From positions 236,165,741 through 236,229,740 of the forward strand of contig CM041465.1 of NCBI GenBank assembly GCA_023213395.1: a stretch of DNA of 64,000 nt. Direction: 5' to 3'. A program made the translations under genes and the position numbers. Within the stretch, counting starts at the first letter, position 1, and every line of letters begins with the position of its first letter. Of this stretch, positions 34,669 through 44,687 are shown in pieces. The notes beneath the pieces were generated by a model. It worked only from the letters and a program-made list of their open reading frames with translations. It was not told the origin of the DNA and did no database searches. This DNA comes from Cycas panzhihuaensis (lineage: Eukaryota > Cycadophyta).

Positions 34669-37600
34669 TGGAATCACATCTCTCAGGGTCACCAAATTTG
34701 AAGAGATCAAGCCAATACAACTAACAACTTTGTGGCTAAAGGATCTGCAAGGGCAAGGGAAATGATCACCCACAAAGGGCATCTATGCATCAAAACGTAG
34801 GTTCAAGGACCTATAAATGGCACACAAACTCCCTTCTAGGGTAAGAACCTCCTCCATTCTGTGTTGGGTAAGAGAGGGACTTCCTCAGTTTGTTGAGTAA
34901 CCTCTAAAAGGACCCTTCTATCCTAGATGGCCAAGGAAGGAGGATGATGGTGAGGATGCGCCTCTTCTCGAGAAGAGGGAATGGGTGGAATAAGTCCTAA
35001 CCAAAAAATAAGACTCACATGCAAGTTGTAGGTGACTAGTAATGTGGGTGAATAAGGAAGAAGTTAGACTAAAGGACCAACTTTAGGCTAAAGGTGAAGC
35101 AAAAAGAGGCTTCACTAAAAGAGAGAAAAGAGGACCTTAAGGGTTGGTGCCCTCTAGGCGCCTACACCTAAGATTTGAGTTAGGTGTAGGAAACAAAGCA
35201 AAGTATTTTGTTTCTTTGTTTTTTGTTATGTGGCGAGGCAATATGGGGGTACAAGTTATTGCTATTTATATTTTGTTTCCAAGTAGTATAAAAAACAACA
35301 TACTCACTCTTTCTCTTCCTCAGTACTAACCTCCCTCTCTTCATCCTTTTGTAAATATAGAAAAGAATACAAGTCTACTCAATTGCATGCAAGCAAAAGC
35401 AAGGTGCTAGTAGGAGGATGCACAATCGTCTCACCCAAATCCTAGCGAAAGTGGGGGTTTGAGTGAGAGGAAAAGAAAGTAAAGATGTAATTGATAAGAA
35501 ACAATGCCTACTTGTGCAAGTCAACTATCTTTCCTTTATACAGCTAAACAAGATAAATAACAAATGATAGAATGCAAGCTATATTTTCCTTTGGTCTTTC
35601 TTTTCTATTTGGGAAAAAAAGGGAGAAAAAGGCAAGAAGTAGAAGGATAATACATGAATGATGTACCCAGAAGCCAGATGGTCTATGTAAAGATCTCTTT
35701 CCTTCCTTCGTAGTCCATGCTTGTTTCCTTGGCATACCTTATCACAGATGGTGTGGCAAAAGGAACACTAGTGGGGGGCTTCCTTACCTTCCTGAATACC
35801 TAAATGTGAAAGAAACAAAAGGAAAGAAATGGATGCTTATATCTAGAATTTCAAAGTGCAATAATAACAATATGGAAAGAGAGGTGTACATACAATGGAG
35901 GTCTATATTCACTATGAAGTATATGAAACCTGCATGATAGATGATTCACCCTTTCCCAAGGGGCACTAGATGCACATAGGAGCAAGTATGTATAAATATA
36001 TGTGTATGTGTGTGTGTGTGTGTGCTTTCCTTCAAAGGAAAAGGGCAAAAGATGGTAACCTTAACAAATATCTTTTAAATAAATAAATATACAATGTTAA
36101 TTCCATTTTACCATGTGTGCCAATGATCCAATAATATGAGCAAAGGAGGATACAAAGGAGAAAGATGGGTAGCCATTCCCTTAGAATGGATCACCCTCTC
36201 AACGGAATACCTCCGTGTTCCGAAGGACTCAAGAAAATGGCTAAAAGGGACAAGATCATCCAATAGTATAAAGAATAATAGGTTTTGCATATGAGAGGAA
36301 GCATTGCAAGAAAGTTACAAAAATCGCAAAGTGCAACTTTTGCAAGATTTTGTAATGGTAAACCCAAGGCCAAGAAATACAAAAGAGGTGCTAATGACCA
36401 AGTTGTATGGGGTTCTTGGTGGCTAGTTACCAATGTAGCAAGGGGGCTACTAACATTATAATTGGTAGAGGTCCCTATCCCCAAAAGTTTTTGGGTGAGT
36501 AAGGAAGGTATAGGGAAGGAAAAGGGGAAGGAGAGTAGGGGACTGCCCTTGAGGAGAAGGCGTAAGGGTGTGAAACCCTAGCTAAAACTCCTTTCACTCT
36601 CCCATAGGTTACTTTTCCTGCCACCTCCTTAGATGGACCCTTGGGAAACTTTGGGAGGAAGAGGGATGAACCAATATATGAGGGGGGGTTGCTTCCTAAG
36701 ATAGAAAGATGAAGGGGAACTTCACACATGTAAATAGGAAGGATAAATACGAAAATGCTTATGCTATGAAAGAAAGAGCATATGTAGGTCTATAGGTAGT
36801 TGGTAAGGATAGATCTGAGGCTGATCTACCAAGCAAACTGATGGAAGAGGAGGTTTCTTTTGGAAGACTACTGAAAAACCCCTACAATGGTGTGAAAAGG
36901 AAGCATAACCTGCAGAAAACCTGATGCTTGAGGCTTGATGAAGCACTTAGGATGTAGATCTATCTTAGGCGCCTCTATTATAGACCTATAATTCATATTT
37001 TTTAACCCTATGGGAACTGATAGAAAGAGTATGATGCAAGTACAACAAGGCAAGAGCTTGTTTTAGAACTTTCTCTTGAGAAGAGGAGGATGAAGAGTAA
37101 GAAGAAAAGAGTAAATAAGGGAAATTTTGGGTTTTAAATCCAAACCTAACTCAAAAGGTGATTAGGGTTTTCCTTGGATAGGCAATAGCCTAATAACACA
37201 TGGAAATTTCATATTTCATATGAAATTAGCCATGGACAGAAAGAAAAAGAGTTATAAATAGCCACACCATGACAAACTTTATGGTACCATGGAGTTCGTA
37301 GCGGTACTGTAGAGTTTACAATGGTGTAGCTAAAACCAAGATAAAATAAGAAAGGGGGGAGCTCAAGGGCTGCTAAAAGGGGGGTCCTATACCCCAAGAG
37401 GGTAATAATACAAAGGCAAGATACTAAGGAGGGTCATGGGACCTAAAGGGGCCATAGTACATGGGAAAAAGTGGTAACAAGGCCCTAGAAAAGAGACAAT
37501 TGGGGAACAACAATGACATCCATGACTAAATGGGTTGTTACATAGGTGATGTTGCACTAAAGAATGATAAAAAATGGGTTGCCAAAGTTGAGAGTGCTTG

Positions 37601-37845
37601 GAAACATGGTGGAGGGTCGTAGAGTGCCATGGGATGTGTATCCTAAGTCATCATAGGCTAAAGTGTTAAGATGCAACATGCACAAGCAAATAATGCATAA
37701 TGATCACACAATCAACCAATTAATGTGTAATGTGCCTCTATTGATAACCTTATAGTAACCTAAAGACAATAGGAATGAGGATAGAAGTATACCTACACTT
37801 ACCTAAGTCAAGTCACCCATGTCCATTCCTGGTAGTAGGGAAACA
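34669..37845 (-). repeat. F 3' LTR, copy 3 (inverted)
   Basis: About 3.18 kb, ends as in copy 2. Contains the palindrome at 37273-37298 and a TATAAATAG at 37253-37261 (on the + strand, antisense to F). Confidence 0.7.
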
Positions 37846-38143
37846 CTACCCTCTTAGCAGTAGAGCCTCGCTGCTTAGAAGTATGATATGATGGCGAATG
37901 CTAGCAAGTCAAAGGTTAGTAATATACATCAAAGTATAGTAGTTTTATCATCCAAGTAAAATGGCAAGTATCATGGCAGAATACGTGGATAAGGAGGAGA
38001 GAGGGTGGCATAGGGTTTGCCTATGCATCATCCTAAGATCTAATGAAAGAGAGGGTGGATGAGGGGGATTCCTCCATTGCACCTATGCAAGGTAAATGGT
38101 GGTGATAGTCATGAACATGATCAACCAAATGATATGAATGAGG
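37846..38143 (-). other. F 3' untranslated region, copy 3, truncated
   Basis: Matches copies 1 and 2 up to ...GATATGAATGAG at 38143, then breaks off abruptly. The F RNase H and spacer are missing here. Confidence 0.75.
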
Positions 38144-39876
38144 AGTCCTGCTCCTGCTCGAGCTCGACACCACCTGGACTACCAGTTGACTACCTGGATA
38201 TGATCTCTCTCACTCTCCACTCCTCGGAGACGCTCCTCTAGCACTGCTATCTGGACCACACTCCCTATGTCTCCACCTACTCCTCCCTGAGCCTCTAGAG
38301 CATGTACATGCCTCTGTAGCACGTTGTGCTCGCCCCTAGCCTCATCAAATTCCCACTACATCTTTCCTCTGAATGCCACGTGCTCTTGGGACTCTACAAC
38401 CCAGATGTCTCTTGCCCTCACCAACGGGGTGAATGCTGCCATATGGGCACTTGCTGATCTAGGCGTATCCTGTGCCTGGATGGGCAGTTGCCCCTCTATA
38501 TATACCTGAGAGAACATCTCCCTCACCATAGCCTCTATTAACTGTCGAACCTCTATAGTACCTACAAACCCAACATACCATATATCAGTATATATCCAAC
38601 TGTATGCTAAAATGAAACCAAATCAAACTATCTATCTGGCTACCAAACGACTAAGGAAATGGTTAGGTCTCACATGGTGTGGCCGCCGGCTCCTTTGCCC
38701 ATGTGGTAACCTCTCCTCCTAGCTCTCTGCAAGTTGCTGGTACCTCCTCCTCAGGTACCACCTCTGCCTGGGCCTCTCTCCTCGTCGGGACTGGCTCAAT
38801 TGTTGCCTCTCTAGATCTCCTCGTGATCTGTAGCGTGCGGGCCCTCGTCACTGGCCCCTTGTTGTCCTCTACAGCCCCTGATCTGCCTACCTCTCCTCCG
38901 ATAGTCCCAGATCATCTAGCTGCTCCTCCTGCCATCCTTGAAGGACCTGCCTCTCTCGTAGGTTATGATGGGTTGGCCCCATCTCCTCCATCATCATCGT
39001 CATCATCACCCAGGAGCACTCCTGCTCTGCCTGCCTCATCGTCGCTATCCCACCTCACTGCCCTATACAGATTTGCTACATAATCCATCATGGTGAGGAG
39101 GTCTAGCGATGTTGCCTCCACTGAGCATCGGACATGGGCCTAGTCCTCTATCCCTCTCAACTTGGTCTACCATTTGTGGACCATCGGGGTCCACTCTACT
39201 ATGGGGTGTGGTCTCCCACTGGTGCCACTGCTCCAAAATGATAAAAAAACTAGCATTGTAGCAATGTGCTGTATGACAATCCTCCCTTGCCAGTCATCCT
39301 GATGGTGTCGTGCTACGCGATGAGGTTCACCGCTATCAGGGTGGCCCAGTCCATCCTCTCATTGGCCTCACAGCAGTGCACTGCATCCATCCATCCCCTA
39401 GGGATATCTCTATAGTTCTGTTTCTGAGAAACCCAGAATAGAATATACAATGTAATAAGCTTCCTCACCCAAGGAATCTTGGACATAACCATCATCTAGA
39501 GAGGGACTCCTCTCCTCTCCTACCTATCCATCCCTGTGAAAAATGTTGTTACCTCCCAATGTGCTGCCTCATTGCTAGGCAGCGCTCCTAGTGTCACCGG
39601 CCTCCTAGTCGCTGGCACTCCCAAAATTTGCTAGATATCCCTCAGCGTCACCGTCATGTCTCCCACCTGGGGTAGACGGAAAACATGCCTCCTCCTATCC
39701 CAGTGAGAAATAATATCAACAAGCAACCTCTGATCTAATGTAAACTGAGGTGTCTTCAGGGCCTTGAACATGCCACACCTCCGTAGAATCCCCTTGTCCT
39801 CCCTGGATATCATCTCTATATAACTAAGCATCACCATACCTATATTCTCGCAGTTGTCCACTGTAATAACAACCTG
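38144..39876 (-). pseudogene. Plant mobile domain (PMD) gene, antisense in E1
   Basis: The - strand encodes a PMD-like core at about 39863-39100. It reads VDNCENIGMVMLSYIEM, LDQRLLVDIISHWDRRRHVFRLPQVGDMTVTLRDI (the FHLP-GEMTVTLQD signature of PMD proteins), KIPWVRKLITLYILFWVSQ and RMDWATLIAVNLIA. A low-complexity Ser/Asp-rich linker follows, then EVVPEEEVPATCRELGGEV. After an intron (38562-38673) comes a coiled-coil-like tail (VVESQEHVAFRGKM; LEERLRGVESERDHIQ). PMD domains occur in MAIN/MAIL proteins and in plant transposable elements. Stops such as TAG before QILGVPATRR break it. The same gene lies in F at 44688-46800, also antisense to its element. Confidence 0.75.
38562..38673 (-). other. 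Putative intron of the E1 PMD gene
   Basis: On the - strand the donor is CCAT|GTGAGA and the acceptor GGGTTTGTAG|GTAC; length 112 nt, T-rich before the acceptor. The F copy has a non-coding stretch of similar size at the same place (45888-46011). It lies between the EVTTWAKEP part and the coiled-coil tail. Confidence 0.55.
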
Positions 39877-40014
39877 TCAACACCACAAAAATAGTCATGT
39901 CAAGCCTATGTCTGTCATCTATCTTCTTGGTTATCTCCCAGCTTTTCCTGCTTGAGATTTGGGGCCTTATGGCCCCTCATCTTCTTTTTTTCTACAGGTC
40001 TACCTTCGTGCCAT

Positions 40015-40044
40015 GCTAAACTTCGCGGTACCGCAAAGTTTAGC
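40015..40044. repeat. GGTACC-centred palindrome 1 in E1 spacer
   Basis: 30 nt: GCTAAACTTCGC, GGTACC, GCAAAGTTTAGC; 14 of 15 pairs are Watson-Crick. Confidence 0.9.
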
Positions 40045-40075
40045 TCAGGTCCAGTGGTGATCGAGGCTCCATGGT

Positions 40076-40099
40076 AAAGATCATGGCACCATGATCTTT
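40076..40099. repeat. GGCACC-centred palindrome 2 in E1 spacer
   Basis: 24 nt: AAAGATCATGG, CA, CCATGATCTTT; 11-bp perfect arms with only the central pair mismatched. Repeats the ATCTTTAC...GTAC module of the LTRs. Confidence 0.9.
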
Positions 40100-40639
40100 G
40101 TCGCAGTACAAACGGTACCCCCCTAAAAGGGGGGGGTTCTGCCCTAAAAATAAAAGAAAATCTTTTTTGGTGGACCCCGTGGGGCCCATTGGGACCAGGG
40201 CTCCCTAATGCCTAGGTCCCCCCTCTCTCTAGGTCCAATTTAGACTCTGAGAGGTCATAATCTGCCCATATGGGGCACAAAAACTACGTAAAAATTGACA
40301 AAAAACATTCAATTTTAAACTTTGAAATGGGATAGGTTTCGTAGGATCCACTCACCGGATTTGGCCTGGCTGTCATCATCGCGTCCTGTTGATCCTGCGA
40401 GCTCTCTCCGTACTTTGATCCAATGGTCCAATCTTCCCCCGTGTGCCTCCAAAGTCGGGCAGTGCTCTACTGTATAAGGAAGTGGCTCTAGTTTCTCATG
40501 AGATCCGGTGAAAATGAATTCATTTTCTGTTGAATTTCCTTGTATAGGCGGGGGTCCCGATGGGCACTACCTTCATTTTTGCTCTCGTGATAGCTGTTGA
40601 AATTGTCCCGTTTCCCTGATCACCTTTGTCTTCTGGTCC

Positions 40640-41475
40640 TGCCACCTGTTGTGCTCCTTTGGTGCCCTTTTTACCCTCTCTTGCAAGTGCATTTATAGCA
40701 CCCCATCATTGCACCTTTCTGTAGTGCCCTTCCACCTCGTTTTGCATGCCACTCCGGTGCATGCCCAAGTTTATACTCATTTGGCTCGTTTCACCATTCT
40801 GGACCTATTTCCACAGCTATTTTCTGCTCCTGGGGTCTCCAGAGGGAAGGCTCCCTAGTCCAGGGGCATATTTTGCTTCCCAAAGTGACCTTTGGTACTC
40901 TAGGGTGCCCTTTTTTCTGCCTGTTCTCGGGTAGCGGTCAGACTGTTTGCTCTCGTCCTTGGGTAGCCTCATCATGAGGTCCTCCTACCCTCTGCAGCCA
41001 CTTATTATTTACTATTCAAGCCTCTCTTTAGCTCTATTATTATTTTTTATCACCAGGATCTTATGTTCACCCATGTCCCTCTACATTTTCACTGACGACA
41101 GAAGTCACAGTAACCCTGGACCTTCTGCTACTGCTTGGATCCTTCATAGCCCCTCAGAATATGATTTTCTGTGCTCTGGGATCTTCCTCCTTGAAGTGAC
41201 CAATAACGAAGCTGAATACACAGCCATTATTTAAGCACTTATTGATGCTCTCTGTTTCCATCACAGACCTATCATTCTACTTTGTGATTCTCAAGTTGTT
41301 GTGTCCCATCTCACCTAGGTTTACTAGGTACGATGCCCTCACCTGAGAACCCTCGCTTCAGCTACCAGATTTCTCTTGGCCCCCTTCTCATCCGTTGATG
41401 TTCGACACATCCCTTGGGACCTTAATGCTAAGGCGGATAGCCTCATCAGCCTCATCCTTTAGTGTCACCTCCCTC
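40640..41475 (+). pseudogene. RNase H of E1 with possible N-terminal extension
   Basis: The domain at about 41079-41475 reads FTDDRSHSNPGPSATAWILHSP (catalytic Asp; usual form TDGGS-GNPGP), VTNNEAEYTAII (catalytic Glu kept, unlike F), IILLCDSQVVVSHLT (Asp) and HIPWDLNAKADSLISLIL (C-terminal catalytic region). Stops at about 41233 and 41318 match positions where Glu or Gln and Gln are expected. The 40640-40946 part resembles in protein the F stretch at 16880-17176, so the protein may start earlier. It is a stand-alone RNase H of the type added to Tat-lineage elements, placed between the antisense PMD gene and the 3' LTR instead of inside pol. The organisation is shared with F. Confidence 0.78.
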
Positions 41476-41857
41476 TTCTTGGCGACCGCCTTTGAGAGAC
41501 TTGTTTAGCCAGCCTGTTACTCCAAGTCTCTGGTTGCCCTTATTTCGACTTGCTTGTTTTTATCTATTGGGTGCCCTCATATCACCCGTTACACTTCAAC
41601 AACAGGGGCATCCCCCTCATTAGCTTTCTTCACCTATAGGTCAACTTTTAGATGACGCATAGGCAGCCCCTATGTTGTCCTCATCTCCGTCTCCCTTGTC
41701 CACGTGTTTCGCCACAACACTCACTGACACCCTTGGTCTATATGTTGTTCATGGTTTATTTATATATATATGCATGTGCTACTAATGGTTTTTGGTTGTC
41801 AGCATTCGCCATCACACCACGCTTCCAAGCAGTGAGGCTCTGCTGCCAAGGGGGTAG
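41476..41857 (+). other. E1 3' untranslated region and polypurine tract
   Basis: Noncoding, T-rich (TTTATATATATATGCATG near 41760). AAGGGGGTAG at 41848-41857 directly precedes LTR_D and would be the plus-strand primer. Confidence 0.7.
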
Positions 41858-44492
41858 TGTTTCCTAGCGACCGGGAATGGACTCGGGACACATCGACTCA
41901 GGTAAGATCAGGTATATGTTCTTGCTTCCCTCATCACTCTTGTTTGACCGAGGTCACATGGTAGATTGCCTGATGCATGCTTGCCTGTCATTCACATGAC
42001 TGCATTGCTTTCTTGCTTGATCACATTGCATGTGCCTGCTGCATGCCACTTAGCCGATGATGACCCATAGTGGGGGCACTCTTCAGCGAGTGCTATACCC
42101 CATATGGCACATAGCCACCCACATCATCTCCACGACCCCTCGAGATACCTTAGCCAGTTGCATTTTACCTTTGACAGTGTCCTGTTTATACTTTGATTCA
42201 TCTTTCAAGTATGATAGGATCCCTAGTCGAGACCCGTCCCTCTTTTCTGACCACTTGTCAGTCACCTAGGCACCAATTCCCAGCTTGTTCAGCCCTAACT
42301 TATTCCCTATTTGGCTTTAGACTCCATTTCTGACCTGATTTTGGCCTGCAGGTCTGCACTGCTATAAACTTAGTGGTACCGCAATATTTACTGCAGTACT
42401 GCGATCTTTACCGCGATACGACTGTTTAAAAAAGTTTTTTAAAATAAATGCAGTAATTTCCACTCTTTTCCCAGAACTGCCACATGGCATCTGCACTTTT
42501 TGACTTCCCCATGACTCTCAATATTCACTTAGGTTTAGTGGAAGATAAAAACCAAAAAGTGACTCATTCTTTCTTCTTCTTCCTTTATTTTTTGATGCAA
42601 CTCCTACAACTCTCCTTCACCTACTGTAAACAGGCATACTCTTCAACTACTACTCTTCCTATAGAGATTATTGCTGCATCTCAGGCTCAACACCAGCAGC
42701 TCAAGCCTCCTCTTGTAGGTTCACATGGTGGAAAGAAAGGTGTTCATAGGATTCTCCAAGAGGAAAGCTCCAAGGTCCCAAATCATAATGGTGTTTCTCA
42801 CATTAGCCTCTCCTCCAAAACTAGCCTTCAAACCTTGCCAAATGTAGGTCTTTTCTTCCATTTTTCAGCAGAGATAAACTCCTATTCTCTTTTATAAGGT
42901 ACTCTTCAATATTTACCTTAAGATTTATGCTCTCCCCTTACTTTTCGATGGATAATGCTTAGTATACTTGTTATTTTTTTTTGGACTTTATACTTGTTTA
43001 GCACTAGCTCTTTGCATCTTGTGCTGTAGTGCTTTCCCTATTCTTCCTATAAGCCTACTTTAAGGTGGCTGTGCAAAGGGGGTGACATAAAGAAAAGTGG
43101 AGGGAGAAAGGCAGGGTTAGTGCCGCTTGCTGACCTTCTCCCCAAGGGTCCAAACCCTTCTTTTCTTTTCCCTTGCACCTTTTGCCTCCCTTGAAGCCGG
43201 GCTAGGGACTTGGAAGCCTATCTTCAAATCTAAACTGATGTTGGTAGCCCCTTGCCATGCTGGTTTCATATTTATATTTGCTAGTTTTTGGCACTGCATA
43301 AGCCCCAAAACCACTCCTTGTTGCTTCATAACCTGTAGCCCATCCCAACTGGACGATCTACTGCTCATAGCGCCTCATCCTTTGGGTGTGCTTGCATGTC
43401 ATCCTGTTGGTTTCTCTCCTCTTTTGCTTGCTACCCTATGCAATCAATACAATTCATTTCTCCTTCCTTGAGGCCACATGGGGGATTTCCGTGGGTGAGC
43501 TAGCCATTCCAAGGCTAACTCCTTTATTTTGGGTACCGGTTGATGTGGTTGCTTATTGGAGTCTTGTTTGGAGTTCTTGAAAGTAATATGCACTTGTTCT
43601 TGATTTAGTTTGATTTCAGCTCTTTATATTTACACACATACGGTAGATATATTTGGTATCCCCTCTTCCAAGAGGGGGAAACTTGTATGTTTTGACTGGC
43701 AAGTTTTGCGATAGTAGAGATATACATGAGACGAGCCAGTTAACAGGTTAGTTTCTTGTAGGTTGCTTTTCCTCGTTTTCCTTTTTCTTGCTGCTTTACT
43801 TTGCTTCACTTCTTTCGCATACTTTGGGGAGGTAAGTTAGCCCCTTCAATTGCTTATAGCAACCATCGTCGACTGGTCTCACCTACGCGATGAGTGAAGC
43901 GAGAAGGCATGTAAAGCAATGGGAATCGCAACACTTCATTCGAACACTGGATCCAAGTATTCCTCCTTTCCCTTGTGTTTTTCCTATAGTATTTTTCTTC
44001 AATGCATATGTGTGCATATTAAAAACATGTAGGAAATAGAAAAAGGGGAAAGAATACATCTTTGCATTTTGCGTGCCTTTTTATTTGTAGTTGTTCTATT
44101 ACATATAGGTAGTCTCCTTTGAGTGTGAGCTACTCACCTCTCACTCCTTTGACTAGCTTACACATAGATATTACACTACGCACACCCCACCTACACGTTG
44201 CCTTCTCTCTTTCTTGAGAAGACGCAACCTGTTAGATCCCTTCTTCGTCTTCCCAGCCATCCAAAGGGTAGGAGGGCCTCACCTTTTGGGATGACCCAAT
44301 GCCTCGCCTTGCATCCCTCTCCTAGATCACCTAGAAGTAATTAGGCACCATTTGCAGGTCCTGAATCCATGCTCTAGTGCATGGACGCACTGCGTTGTGC
44401 TTCCTTACCATTCAATCCAACTCATAACCTAATTCAATTTACATAGCCATATCTTGCTAAATGTAGGAAACTACCCCATGGGAAGTGTTTCA
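41858..44492 (+). repeat. LTR_D, right-hand LTR of the array
   Basis: 2635 bp, TGTTTCCTAGCG...GTGTTTCA. Homology to the other LTRs stops exactly at the terminal CA (44492), followed by GGAAC. Contains the longest version of an LTR reading frame (42484-42897, 137 codons). Confidence 0.93.
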
Positions 44493-44497
44493 GGAAC
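44493..44497. repeat. Target-site duplication GGAAC of E1 (right)
   Basis: Matches GGAAC before LTR_B and LTR_C. Confidence 0.88.
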
Positions 44498-44687
44498 ACA
44501 AAACTCTCAGCAGGGCCCATATCAAACTTTACAGTACTGTAGAGTTTGATACAGGGTAGAGGTAGAGTGGAGGAAATAAGAAGAAAGAGAGGCCCAAGAG
44601 GATGGCTAGCCCAGCTTAGTGGAGCAAGGGGCATCTTAAGGGTAATTAGGCATGGCATGGATAGTGTTTGGACTGATTCTTGGGTGG
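44498..44687. other. F spacer, right part
   Basis: Continues the spacer interrupted at 17718. Aligns inverted with E1 39880-40060. Contains the palindrome at 44520-44551. Confidence 0.7.
44520..44551. repeat. AGTACT-centred palindrome in F spacer
   Basis: 32 nt with arms TATCAAACTTTAC and GTAGAGTTTGATA around AGTACT; 15 of 16 pairs are Watson-Crick and one is G-T. Lies about 150 bp from the PMD frame, as palindrome 1 does in E1. Confidence 0.92.

Larger units (their letters stand above)
39877..40639. other. E1 spacer between the antisense PMD gene and RNase H
   Basis: Intergenic. On the - strand TTGTGGTGTTGACAG just before the PMD frame looks like an intron acceptor, so a further 5' exon may lie here. 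Contains palindromes at 40015-40044 and 40076-40099 and the run CCCCCCTAAAAGGGGGGG near 40117. Aligns inverted with F 17200-17713 and 44498-44687. Confidence 0.6.
1..44492 (+). mobile_element. Tandem array of Tat/Ogre-like LTR element family E (LTR_A to LTR_D)
   Basis: Four copies of one ~2.63-kb LTR (ends at 2156, 20347, 31404, 44492) separate three internal regions. Internal regions A (less gypsy-1) and B are about 8.4 kb and nearly colinear. Each holds gag followed by an inverted 3' end of the related element F. Internal region C shares them up to 38143 and then has a different 3' end in sense orientation. GGAAC occurs directly before LTR_B and LTR_C and directly after LTR_D, which marks the original insertion site of E1 in F. 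The array is best explained by nesting followed by unequal LTR exchange, not by independent insertions. The Tat-lineage call rests on gag, the antisense PMD and the Tat-like pol of relative F. No E pol is in the window. Confidence 0.8.
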
